Shown here: piece after piece, positions 33,120-42,516 of the stretch
Position numbering within the stretch: the stretch's first letter is position 1
Layout of the letters: each line of letters begins with the position of its first letter
NCBI GenBank assembly: GCA_015499995.1
Contig: JADNRV010000366.1
Coordinates: 1 to 45,294, forward strand
DNA from: Flammula alnicola
Lineage: Eukaryota; Basidiomycota; Agaricomycetes; Agaricales; Strophariaceae
DNA length: 45,294 bases
Reading direction: 5' to 3'
The notes under the pieces: generated by a model
The model's input: the letters and a program-made list of their open reading frames with translations, nothing else
Told to the model about the DNA's origin: nothing
Databases searched by the model: none
Position numbers and translations under genes: made by a program

Positions 33120-33650
33120 CTACATATAATAGTGAGAGCACACATTGGTAGTAATAATATGCAAACCATCATGGTCTATGTCCATACTGACCTTCTTCGG
33201 AGTGGCCTGAGGCCCTGGAGCTACCTCATCTTCACCGACGATGTTCCCCAAATACTTGACTGGTCCATTAATGGGGGAGGGAGAGAGGGTTAATGTGGAA
33301 GTGTTGATGTTAGAATGAGTCATTATGACATTGCAGCTGATATTCAATGATTTTCGAACACACAATACAATAGGATCATCAGGCATCCTTGAGAACATCA
33401 TTTTTACTAGGAGAAAAACTGGGCATACACTATTAGCCTGGTGGTAGTCATATAGAAATCAATATAATGCATTACCTCTACTAGCTGAAGCTTTAATGCA
33501 TGCCCAAAGAGATGCAAAAAAATTTGACTTTGCCGTCGATCGCAAAAGTCTCTTGTTCTCGATGGAATCCATTAAGGACGAGATATCTGCAAGGTGACGT
33601 TCAAAGTCTTGATCCATATTGGTAGGGTTAATTGAAGCAAAGAAGGGCAT
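33120..33650 (-). CDS. Small protein of unknown function near the Plavaka transposase
   Basis: Two exons, 33476-33650 and 33120-33418, give 157 aa. The intron is 57 bp with GTAATG and TGCCCAG. The first exon reads MPFFASINPTNMDQDFERHL and continues with a helix-rich stretch (SSLMDSIENKRLL). The second contains MPDDPIVLCVRKSLNI and NGPVKYLGNIVGEDEVAPGP. A 5' UTR intron is plausible: GTAAGTTAC at about 33730 and ATTGTAG at about 33662. The real protein may end earlier by splicing at GTCAGT after ATPKK. I do not recognise a family. Its position and strand suggest it belongs to the same mobile unit as the transposase. Confidence 0.45.
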
Positions 33651-34344
33651 GGAGATAGTCTACAATATGATCACCATACAATAAATCTTTAGAGCCTTGA
33701 AATTAAATTAAAAATGCATAGTAACTTACCGACTTTTAAAGCCTCAGTTTAGAGAATAGGAGAAAATATTAATGCAGACTCAGAATAAGAGTGACGCCTA
33801 AAAGAGTGGAAGGTGTAATGAGAATGCCAAAAGAGACTGAAAAGGTACTTAAGAGTATGGCCATATGGATTATGTGGAAGACGTTCAATTTCTTCAGTCA
33901 TGGTGACTGGGATTTCCCACGGTCTACGTCGAATCTTATCTCCACTTCCACTTCAATGTCTCCTTGTTTTTCCAACATCTGCTCACCACATACCCCACTC
34001 CAGCCAAGGGCCTCCTCCCTGCACACCCCACCGACTTTGTCATCTTCGAGGTGCTTCATTTACATATCGTGGTCCCGGTCGACTGAAATCAGAACGGCAC
34101 AAGTCATCTGTGCTGCTCTACCCCCTGAAACATGACCTACCGCCATCGCTTCACACCACAGGCCATGTACGGCCAATGCTAAGCAAGATCGACCAAGCGC
34201 AGTGTCAGTGCCAGCAACAATGAAGAGGGACACGACAACGACATACCATAATCATAATACCCTATCCCCTCGTCGATGCGCTCTTGCATGTCTTGAAGCT
34301 GCCAAAAGGTCAATCAACACTGTCTCCGCTCCACTATACCCACT
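33651..34344. other. No gene recognised; flank of the 34347 element
   Basis: The plus strand 33920-34080 has a fairly long open frame (contains HPTDFVIFEVLHLHIVVPVD) that might be an exon fragment of a host gene, but I cannot name it. It ends at the left TA of the next element (34345-34346). Confidence 0.35.
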
Positions 34345-34346
34345 TA

Positions 34347-34373
34347 CATCAGGAAAAACACTTTTGCCCCAGG
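34347..34373 (+). repeat. Left terminal inverted repeat
   Basis: Begins CATCAGGAAAAACACTTTTG and continues CCCCAGG. It is preceded by TA and followed by CCCAGG/CCTGGGG-rich subterminal DNA to about 34570. Confidence 0.8.
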
Positions 34374-34969
34374 TCATCCCAGGAAAAATTGGCTGGAAGA
34401 GGTACTATAATGCGCTCTGAGGACATCCTGGGGCACCTTGGATACTCCTGTGAGGCCACTTTTGGACCTATGACAAGTTAGATAAGATCAAGTTTCCCAG
34501 GCCATCCCAGGGCAACTTGGGTCAACCTACACATGACCTAGGTTACACACATCCTAGGTTGCATCTTGCTTGAATTTGGCCAACAATTCAGGAACTCAAT
34601 GTTCAACTTGCATTGAATATATGAAATGTATTTAATTAGATTAATGTACATGGATTCTAAATATAATACAGTACAAGCAAATTACATGTTGAGGAGTTGC
34701 AAGGTGGCGATGTGCATTGCACCTCTTCACCCATTTCATCTCCAGCGAGTTCAGCGAGGACACTGGGGTTGACTTGGAAATTCTCTGGCGAAGGGGAGCG
34801 GGGTGGCGTGTCCAGATCTAAGAGAAGGCCATCAGAACTTAAGGAAGGTGGCGTGGTGGGCATCACGATCATTGGATCAGGAACATAGTTCTTTGAGCCA
34901 AGTTCTCGGAAGAGGAGTCAGCGAGATGGTGGAGGAGGATGCGCAGGTGGTGCAGGTGCTGGCAGCCAA

Positions 34970-35120
34970 GACAGTTGATGCACCCGCTGTTGCAGCGTCG
35001 TCATCGATGCACCTGCCACTGCGGCATTGTCGATGCACCCGCCATCACGGCTTCGTCGTTGCAGCAGCAGCGTCCTGCTGCTGCCTCACCATCACCGTGT
35101 CCGCCCACTCCTTTGCCGTC
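34970..35120. repeat. Minisatellite, left block
   Basis: About three diverged copies of a 30-36 bp unit containing TCGATGCACCTGC and GTCGTC, followed by a CACCATCACCGTGTCCGCCC segment that is repeated on the far side of the ATP1 piece near 36050-36085. Confidence 0.65.
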
Positions 35121-35143
35121 ACTTGCCTCACTGCATCCACCTA

Positions 35144-35735
35144 CGGGTGGAGAGATCGAGATCGGAACCGAATTGAGCGAAGGGGGCGACTTCACGGTAT
35201 TGTGCAAGGTACAGCTTAAGTGAACCAGCGAACTTCTTCATGATTTTCCTGACAGTAATAGTGTTAGCAATGCTACCACCGCTTTCCAGGTAAAATATTC
35301 TCACGTCTGGGCAGCAGATCCGACACGAGACACGGAAAGACCGACATTGATAGCAGGACGGACACCACGGAAGAAGAGCTCAGCCTCCAAGAAGATGTGA
35401 TCATCAGTGATAGAAATGACGTTCGAGCAAACGAGAGTGCAGGTAGAAGACATCACCAGGGTAAGCCTCACGACCGGCAGGACGACGGAGAAGGAGGGAC
35501 ATTTGATGGTAGGCAACGGCTTGCTTGGACAAATCGTCATAGACGATGAGAGCTGCAAGACCTGTAAGCTTATCTGCAGAAAACTATGCAAACAAAACCC
35601 CATACCGTGCTTGCCGTTATCACGGAACCATTCACCCATGGCGCAGCCAGAGAAAGGTGCAAGGTACTGGAGAGGAGCGGCCTCGGAGGCGGTGGCAGCA
35701 ACGACGATAGTGTACTTCATGGCATCGTTCTCCTG
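35144..35735 (-). pseudogene. ATP1: Captured fragment of mitochondrial ATP synthase alpha subunit gene
   Basis: The minus strand encodes, in order, [20 protein letters not shown] then [19 protein letters not shown] (about 35600-35735), an intron (GTATGG..TTACAG), [20 protein letters not shown] and [20 protein letters not shown], then abruptly [18 protein letters not shown] and [19 protein letters not shown], a second intron, and [20 protein letters not shown] ending at DLSTR near 35144. This is the middle of F1 alpha (roughly residues 270-410). About 30 residues between LLER and NVISITD are missing; the join at about 35420 falls on the shared word AACG and causes a frameshift. Introns are retained, so capture was from DNA, not mRNA. 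Both ends break inside exons against minisatellite DNA. Confidence 0.92.
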
Positions 35736-36240
35736 CACCCGCGGCACCGTGGCGTCGTCGTCGTTGGACCCGCGGCTTCGTAGAGTCGTCGTCGATGCAC
35801 CTGCGGCATCGTGGGTCATCCTCATTGGACCCGCGGCGTCGTGGGGTTGTCTTCGATGCACCGTGGTGTCGTGGGGTTGTCCTCGATGCACCCGCAGCAT
35901 TGTGGGGTCGTCGTCGTTGGACCCGCGGCGTCGTGGGGTAGTCTTCGATGCACCCGCAGCGTCGTGGAGTAGTCGTCGACGCACCTGCGGCTGCGGTGTC
36001 GTCATCGATGCACCTGCCGGTGCGGCGTCGTCGACGCAGCTGTCGCCTCGTCGTCACCACGTCCACCCGCCCCTTTGCTGTTGAAACACGACTGCGTCGC
36101 CGATGCACCTGGGGTGTTGTGCAGTCGTCGTTGATGCTCCCGCGGTGTCGTGAGGCCGTCGATGCAACGGCGGTACCATGGGGTCGTCGATGCAATGGCG
36201 GCATCGTGGGGTGGCCGTCGATATACCTGGGGCATCGTCG
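35735..36240. repeat. Minisatellite, right block (33-36 bp unit)
   Basis: Ten or more tandem diverged copies of a unit like TCGATGCACCCGCGGCGTCG plus TGGGGTCGTC. An alternative half reads GTTGGACCCGCGG. Because the unit is close to a multiple of three, long open frames arise in several phases and are not genes. Confidence 0.85.
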
Positions 36241-36283
36241 ATTCATCGTCGAGGGGAGTGGGTGGTGGGTAAAGGCGATGGGG

Positions 36284-36660
36284 CTGGGGGCGGGGAGGAT
36301 GGACGCGGCGGTCGTGGATGCGGCGAGGTGGCCGCAGGAGGGAGCATCAAGCTCGTTCATGCTCGAGGTTGCCGGAGCGGAGGCGGTGGATTGAGAGGAC
36401 GGAGATTGCGGGTCATGGACACGGCGGGCCAGTTATCATGGTCGTCGAGGCCGTTGGGGGGCTGTATGAGCCAGCACGAAAGTCGTTCGTGGTCGACGTC
36501 GTCGCAGAGGAGGCTGGGGGCGGGGAGGAAGGATGCCGCGGTCGTGGATGTGGCAGAGTGGCTGCACGGGCGAGCGTGAAGCTCTTGCGTGCTCGATGCC
36601 GCCGGAGAGGAGGCAGCAGGGCGAGAGGATGGAGCTGCAGTCGTGGACACGGCACTCGGG
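36284..36660. repeat. Diverged 230-bp direct duplication
   Basis: Two copies, starting at about 36284 and 36514, both begin GGCTGGGGGCGGGGAGGA and share GCGGTCGTGGATG, GCTCGATGCCG/GCTCGAGGTTGCCG and CATGGACACGGC/CGTGGACACGGC blocks. The sequence is G-rich on the plus strand; open frames across it look like by-products. Confidence 0.6.
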
Positions 36661-36718
36661 CGTGCAACGCCAAATGGCGCAGCGGATGGAGCTCGCGGGT
36701 GGTGTGAGGTCCCAAGCA

Positions 36719-37688
36719 CAGATTCGAACGTCGTCTGATGCAGACGACGTTCGAATCTGAGGAGACGACGAACAGCAGTTCGTCGTCTCCTCGTGCAAGC
36801 TGTGGGGAGAGGTGAGCACCCCGTGTGTGGTTTGAAGTAGAAGTGCGGAACGAGTCGGTGCTGCCGACTCGTTCCGCTCACGTACCTTGCGGGTCTCCCT
36901 CTACCAGGGCCTCCCCTTGGTGTCTCTGTCCCCTCTCCATCACCCAGATCCTTCGAGACTGAGCCCGCATCCCTCAACGAGGGGGGTGGACACAAAACGG
37001 GTCGGCGCGGTCGTTCCTGAGGTAGAAGACCTATTCAAAAGCAGGGAGATTAGAAATACAAAGAAAATAATTGAAAGATTAGTTATTTACCTATTTTTGA
37101 TGGGTTGGATAGCGGAGAAGGCGAGGGAGAGGTGAAGGAAGGGGGAGGTGGAGGTTGAAGATAATGATCAACGACGTTCACAGTCATTGATCTGTCATCC
37201 GGCAGTTTCCGAGAAAGGGCGAATAGGGCAGGAAACGCAGAGGCTCGCAGAAGAGGGTGACGATCCGAGGCGCGTTACAAATTTGCGACATGCATGTCGC
37301 AAATTAGTCACAGAGAATAAACGAAGGGTTGACTGACATTGGACGAGACGCGCGAGGACGCGTCTCGTCACATGACTGTACCGCCGTTGAATCTCAAGCT
37401 TGAAGTTCAAAATCATGCACAAGTCATTTCAACCGGAGTTCTAAATGCATGGTCACATGTCCATGTTGAACTTTGAGTTCAATTGTTCAACGTTCAATGT
37501 TCGACTTCATTGATGCTACCCTCGCTCCCTCTCTGTTTTTTCGCCCATCTTTTGGATGGTGTCTGGTAAGTTTTCATTCTTTATACTTGATCTGGAGAGC
37601 GGTGAGGTGCCGTATTCAATAAGGGGAGGCCCTAGAAGAGGGAGACCCGTTTGGTGCGTCGCGAGATGAGTCGTATGACTCATCTCGC
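36719..37688. repeat. Cluster of perfect short hairpins
   Basis: Six perfect foldbacks within 970 bp. Arms: 36719-36737/36741-36759 (19 bp, loop 3); 36760-36773/36778-36791 (14 bp, loop 4); 36845-36858/36864-36877 (14 bp, loop 5); 37280-37305 (26-bp unbroken palindrome); 37342-37352/37359-37369 (11 bp, loop 6); 37661-37672/37677-37688 (12 bp, loop 4). The arm sequences differ from one another, so this is not one repeat copied. A smaller one (8 bp, loop 5) follows at 37942-37962. Confidence 0.9.
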
Positions 37689-37813
37689 ATTCTGCTCTCG
37701 CTGCCCCTACCTCCAACTCATCAATCCACCCACAGGCCATACAGTGCAACTGAAACCCAACACGGCTCCGTGAGCAGTTGCGAAACACAACACCGAAGAC
37801 AGGATGGCCACAG

Positions 37814-38149
37814 GTATGTCACAGTGAAACCCTCTGCCTGCACCGCTGCTAACCCCCAACTCCACCCCTCTTTTGTGCAGGCAATGACTCTATGCCAGTG
37901 ATTGCATTACCAGGATGCTGCAGAATGCACGACGATGAGCTACAGTGACTTCTTGTCACTGTTGTGCATCACTGACACCACCTAGTATGTCGCAACGTAA
38001 ACCTCCGCCCACACTGCTGCTAACCCCCAACCTCCACCCCTTGTTTGTGCAGGTAATAATGCTGTGCACTGAGTTCACCAGGTACGTTGCAGCGCAACCC
38101 CTTGCTTGCATCACTGCTAACCCCAAACCCCCACACCTCTTTTGTCTAG
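37814..38149 (+). repeat. Three tandem intron-shaped repeats
   Basis: Related units at 37814-37880 (67 bp), 37985-38052 (68 bp) and 38082-38149 (68 bp). Each starts GTATGT or GTACGT, contains a perfect CTGCTAAC branch site at the same offset and ends TTTGTGCAG or TTTGTCTAG. They are separated by 104 and 29 bp of unrelated exon-like sequence. All three are thus complete, mutually similar spliceosomal intron sequences. Confidence 0.75.
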
Positions 38150-38658
38150 GTACATAACATTTTGCTGATGGATACTTGCGGGTTGCGGATATGTGGGCCC
38201 TTACCTGTATCTATACCTGTTTAGATGGTTATGACCCTATCCACACTGCTGTGTACCTTACGTTCACACTTTCTGTGTTCGCTCTGTCCTCCAACACTTA
38301 TACCATGACTAGTAGTAGTGTTAATTAGTCTATGTTTATATAGCAACATAATATATTGATTTAAAGTTATTTCTGTGTGTATTTGGAGGCTTACTGAGAG
38401 TGTCAGAGCATGGTTAACTTTAGTGCTTTGGCTGACCTGAGAGCAACCCAGAGCAACCTGGGTTCACCCAGGCAAAAGTGCTGTAAATTTAACTGCAGCC
38501 TAGGAAACCATTTGATCACCCCAAGTGCGTCCTAGGGTGTCCTAAGTAAAAGCTAAAGGGAAGAGATTGCCCCAAGTGTCTCCTGGGAGCTATGCGCAAC
38601 CTGGCTGCCCTAGCACTCTTAGGGTCCCCTAGGCTACCTTAGCGTTTCCTGGGAAACT

Positions 38659-38685
38659 CCTGGGGCAAAAGGGTTTTTCCTGATG
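38659..38685 (-). repeat. Right terminal inverted repeat
   Basis: Reverse complement of the left end with one mismatch (CCCTTTTG versus CACTTTTG). It is followed by TA (38686-38687). Confidence 0.8.
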
Positions 38686-38687
38686 TA

Positions 38688-39244
38688 CCAGTAATTTTTC
38701 ATCAGCTAGAGACGTGACGAGAGCCCCATCTTAAACGCAACGACACGGATGGAGAAGGGATCAGGCAAGAAGAGTCAGACCTGCTAACGAAGCTATGCAC
38801 CCATTGTCGAGGCAGCTGGTAAGCCAATCTCGCTATGTACATATCCTGATGCAGATGCTTACCTACCTTTTTGCTACTTGCAGGCTCACTGACACATGGA
38901 ATGGTGGCAACGTGAATACACACCCTCTGCCTTCGCACCTTTCCCCCGTCCAACGTCCCAAACACTGCCCCCCATCCTCGCTGTTGGCAGCTATATGGTG
39001 TTCTGGCAATCACGGTCGAGGACAAGGAAGCGAGAGCAGCAGAACCAACGAACCAACGAACGAAGGGTAGAGTAAGTATTTCATTCCTTTATGCATTCAG
39101 AGGGGGGTGTGTACTTACCGCTTGTGCTTTGTCTGATCTACATAGATAATAGATGACGAGATCTATTCATAACACAAAGCAGGGCAATGCTTCATTTGGG
39201 CAGTTCTGGATGTGTGAGGGCGGCCAGTCCATGCTTTGATGTGT
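38688..39244. other. No gene recognised; one plausible intron
   Basis: A GTAAGCC..CTACTTGCAG intron-like segment (about 38820-38882) lies between weakly coding stretches (VEAAG before, LTDTWNGGNVNTHPLP after). It may be another host gene fragment, which I cannot identify. Confidence 0.35.
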
Positions 39245-39330
39245 CGACCGTGGGCTCATTGTCGATGCACCCGCGAGGTCGTCGGCTCGTCATCGATGCA
39301 CCCGCGACGTCGCGGGCTCATCAGCGGGGA
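39245..39330. repeat. Minisatellite copies outside the Pack-type element
   Basis: Two to three copies of the TCGATGCACCCGCG unit found around the ATP1 piece, here 560 bp beyond the right inverted end. Confidence 0.7.
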
Positions 39331-40135
39331 TCACGCACGAAGACGAGCTCAGGAACTTGAATTTAGCATCAGCTCAGACGTGTCATGCTACCAAGCGCCA
39401 GAGCCAGATGTGTCGGATCCTGACTCAGACGTGCCCGACGAGTTGCGCTTCATCCTCGTGACGCATTCGGATCGGGGGTCGATCGCAGAGTCGTGTTTGT
39501 CTTTCCTGGCAGATTTGATTGCATTGAATTCGGGACACGGACCCAGCAGAAGGAAGAAGAGTGGGCCAGGAGGAAAGAGCTTTCACTCAAGGAGGAGGAG
39601 GAATACCAATGACGTGACCAGGAAGAGTTTATGAGCATCGAGGAGGACTATGCATGGCAGGCAGGGCAAAATGGATTTTGCAGTGAAATACAGGTGCGTT
39701 TGTACTTTTCTACATATCTTCGGCTCTATGTTAACAACTTTTCAGCTTGTCACGACACCTTGATCCTCATCCAGCTTGCTGTCAACTAGTGCAAGCTTGT
39801 TTTATTCGATGAACATGTTCGCTCTTGAAGGGGTGATCCAATCCCTTGGAGGTCGAATCCTCTCCCATCGTCCCACTGTTGGTGTCAGATTTAGACCATC
39901 CATGTCTCCTGCAGGAGGCATTGGGTTATTCGAGTCCACCGCTGGCCCGCAAGACTCGTGGTATTCTGCACACCATCTCATACATGCATACGACTGGGGT
40001 CGCCTCATCAAAGCTTTACATTGCTGCCCTTCGTCATCACCTGCAGGCAGGTTGATCAGTCTGCCAGGCGCTTTGTCATTCATGCCACTAATGGGTATCA
40101 GCCATACCCTGCAGCCAGCCTGAACCATCGACAAC
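39331..40135. other. No gene recognised
   Basis: Fragmentary frames, for example a Glu/Arg-rich stretch near 39540-39650 (EEWARRKELSLKEEEEYQ) that looks like a piece of coiled coil. Probably further captured or decayed coding DNA. Confidence 0.35.
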
Positions 40136-40316
40136 CGCCCTCAATAGCTTCATCAACGACATCTTCAAGTGCATTGCCACCGAGGCATCTCGCTCACTAT
40201 CTAGCTCTTCACGTGAAATCCAGACATCCGTGTGCATGATGGCCATCCTCAACAGCTTCACCAATGACATCTTCAAGCACATTGCCATTACTAAGGTCGC
40301 CACCTACTACACTTGA
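40136..40316 (+). pseudogene. Histone H2B fragments, duplicated and rearranged
   Basis: One frame reads NSFINDIFKCIATEASRS, then SSSSREIQTSVCM, then again MAILNSFTNDIFKHIA followed by ATYYT and a TGA. These are the alpha-1/alpha-2 and SREIQT segments of H2B. The loop between EAS and SREIQT is shortened, and the alpha-1 segment appears a second time within 110 bp. Two Arg positions of the family are Cys here (TGC at 40170 and 40233). The fragment cannot make a histone. Confidence 0.88.
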
Positions 40317-41931
40317 CCTGTCCTCGGACGCTCAACAACAATGTGCTCAAACTCATCTTGGGGCACATCGATCTTCGATCCTCTTGACATGCATGTCGCT
40401 GTAGCTTTGTTTCTACCACCCTGCCATGCCCGTGGCTGGTCGTCATCATTATATCGGCCAACGTCAGCCATCTCGCCTAGGCGATATGTTTATCGTACAT
40501 CGACCCCCCGTGTTTGTTCACCATATTCACATTTCACATAGGTTTAGACTTGGTCTTTCATCGCGTTCAGCAACCTTCAAAGACTCGAGGACTTGAGTAC
40601 TTGAGTTGGAGGTTATGGCATCTCCAGAATCTCATGGTCAACACCAGCTCAGCAAATGCATGGGGGACAAGCTTGACAAAGAGAAAGGACGGAGCATCGA
40701 AGAGCTCAAGGCACCTGATTTCAAACGTAACCACTCCACCGATATGATCAAGCAGCGCTGGCGATGCAACCACGAAGCCAGCCAGAATGCCCACCATCAA
40801 GCGCATGCAATTTACATTCAGTATTGACATTGACCAGCCTGCACAGACAACCCCCAGTGCCCCCGTTAAGAAACCCGACACTAAGCATCGGATGTCTCAG
40901 TCTCTGCTTCGACCTCCGCTTCCCAATTCCCATCCTCTCTTCACTTTCCAGGACTCTCCAGTAACGACTTCGGCCCATCTGCACTACTTTACGCCACACC
41001 CGCCTTGACGACCTGCATGCCCGCATGAACTGCGGGGAAGGGTTCAACCCCTCCGGAAGTAATGACCAGTGTTTAGCATTTTAGCATTTCCCGCCCCACC
41101 ATCGAGCCACCATCAAGCTTGCGCTCGACGACCCTTTAACGACAATGGCTCTCAGTTTGCCTGGTCCTCCAAAGCCTCCGACAACAACAAAGCCTCTGAT
41201 GACAACACTGACAGCACCAGCGCCACCAACCCCGTTGGTCCAGTTGAAAAATCTGACGCAGTAGCAGACCTTCCATTGGCATTCTCAATGCCTGAAAATC
41301 CTCCATTGCTTCATTGGTCTCGACTAACCTGATCCATTAAACACCCGCTCGCCATACTGCTCGTCACAATATCAATCTCCTGTCAACTAGGCTTCGAGTT
41401 CAAGATCCCCACTCAACTTCGACATTGAGATGCATCCTTGCACGCATCCTTGCATGAGCTGGCAGCTGGATCAACATTGCCTCCGCGAAGACACCAAGAT
41501 GCTACACAGCAGTCGGCAACTTGTCAGATACGGCGTCAGTTTCTGGCCTGAATCCCTGAATCCTGCGAAGACTCTGCCGGCGCTTCTTCTTCCTCTGACC
41601 AAGAACTCACCGTTGAAGACCGAACGTTCATTGACTGGTATGTTCACCTCATGATATTCATTGGGTTCGTTAGACTTGGTGAAGCTCTTTTCAGTGGTCG
41701 TAGTGTTTCAGTAGTTAGTGGTCGTAGTGGCCTTTTCTCGTCGTTTCTGTAGAGGTCTCAATCACACTGATGCCGAATTGGAATTCCAATCGGAATAAGG
41801 CATAATGCATAAATCAAATATAAAGGAACTATAAGGGAAAAGAAATGCGACAAACTATAAGGCACGAGAACTATAAGGCAAAGAAAGCTACATGCCACAA
41901 ACCCAATGTATCCGTATTTCAGCCAGTGGGC
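40317..41931. other. No gene recognised; probably decayed cargo
   Basis: About 1.6 kb of plus-biased short frames such as MQFTFSIDIDQPAQTTPSAP (near 40805) and NPVGPVEKSDAVADLPLAF (near 41230). They look like coding DNA by composition, but I cannot assign them. AT-rich sequence follows from 41760. Confidence 0.35.
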
Positions 41932-42516
41932 CTAACTAAATGCAGTTGAGATATCACAATACTGATATGTAGACAAATAAGACTTACTCCATAGTCAGAT
42001 CTATGGGTGTAGAGGAAGAACCATGCTCATCAAATTCAACACTGAATGTGGTTTAGATATCATGAGACTAATATGTAGACAGGGTAAGACTTACTCAATA
42101 GTCAGATCTATGGGCCTATTGGAAGAACCAGGGCCATAATCTTCGCAAAACCACCTTGCAGCTTGGTAGATATCATCTTCGAATAAATCAGCTGCCTTTC
42201 GACACCAATGGGGGTACTGGTGACAGAGCCCGCTTTTGAGGACCATGCTTGGATACAGGGGATGAGGAATTTGAAGGTCGTTCCCTCCCACCTCCCTCCA
42301 GGTGGTTGTGACTCCATCCTGCCTAAATTTCTTCCAGAAAATCTGGGTTCCTCCTTGCGTAATGTAGAGGTCGCCGATGGAACCCAAGTCAGCAGATGGG
42401 CGAAGATGTGCTGTATAGAAGACGCGAAAGGGGTGGGAGGTCTCGCCGTTCCTGGATTTGACAGAAAATTTCTGTGATGGTACGATGGTTCGAGTGCAAA
42501 TGACTTTGTCAGGCAT
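41932..42516 (-). CDS. Small protein with duplicated IDLT exon, unknown function
   Basis: Three exons, 42095-42516, 41988-42041 and 41932-41935, give 159 aa from MPDKVICTRTIVPS. The frame is open upstream and an ATG at 42642 would make it 201 aa. The body reads HPFRVFYTAHLRPSADLGSI, GDLYITQGGTQIFWKKF, DGVTTTWREVGG and HPLYPSMVLKSGLCHQYPHW. Exon 1 ends RPIDLTI and exon 2 encodes TPIDLTM; both are followed by near-identical introns, so exon and intron were duplicated in tandem (about 100 bp apart). IDLT matches the core of SUMO-interaction motifs. No family recognised; it may be a lineage-specific or transposon-borne gene. Confidence 0.5.

Larger units (their letters stand above)
28539..33650 (-). 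mobile_element. Plavaka-type DNA transposon, right boundary not found
   Basis: Contains a Plavaka transposase and two small same-strand genes. One terminus is recognised at 28539, where CATCAGGAAAACGACTTTTG closely matches the inverted ends of the 34347-38685 element (17 of 20 bases), 287 bp from the transposase stop. No inward-facing partner end was found between 32 and 34.3 kb, so the given right limit is just the start of the last accessory gene. Subterminal sequence holds CAGCCTGGGCTGCTTTGGG-type repeats. Confidence 0.6.
34347..38685. mobile_element. Non-autonomous element with captured ATP1 fragment (Pack-type), 4339 bp
   Basis: Inverted ends of 27 bp with one mismatch, CATCAGGAAAAACACTTTTG plus CCCCAGG (34347-34373) against its complement (38659-38685), flanked by TA on both sides. 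Subterminal zones of 200-300 bp carry many CCTAGG, CCCAGG and CCTGGG words. There is no transposase. The terminus resembles that beside the Plavaka transposase, suggesting mobilisation in trans. The cargo, left to right, is: minisatellite, captured ATP1 piece (35144-35735), minisatellite, a 230-bp-period duplication, a hairpin cluster and three intron-like repeats. Confidence 0.75.

Noticed and set aside
35735..36240. CRISPR-like look of regularly spaced repeats
   Set aside because: Repeats are contiguous and diverged without unique spacers, and the genome is eukaryotic.
35407..36394. Open frames of up to 242 codons on both strands
   Set aside because: They run across the 33-36 bp minisatellite, whose unit is near a multiple of three, and across the ATP1 piece in the wrong frame.
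36719..36759. Possible tRNA T-arm because of the GATTCGAAC word
   Set aside because: The word is part of a perfect 19-bp DNA hairpin; no acceptor, D or anticodon arm surrounds it.
38847..38856. TATCCTGATGC as a further right end of the Plavaka family
   Set aside because: The preceding bases lack the TTTTTCC run and the CAAAAG block of the true ends.
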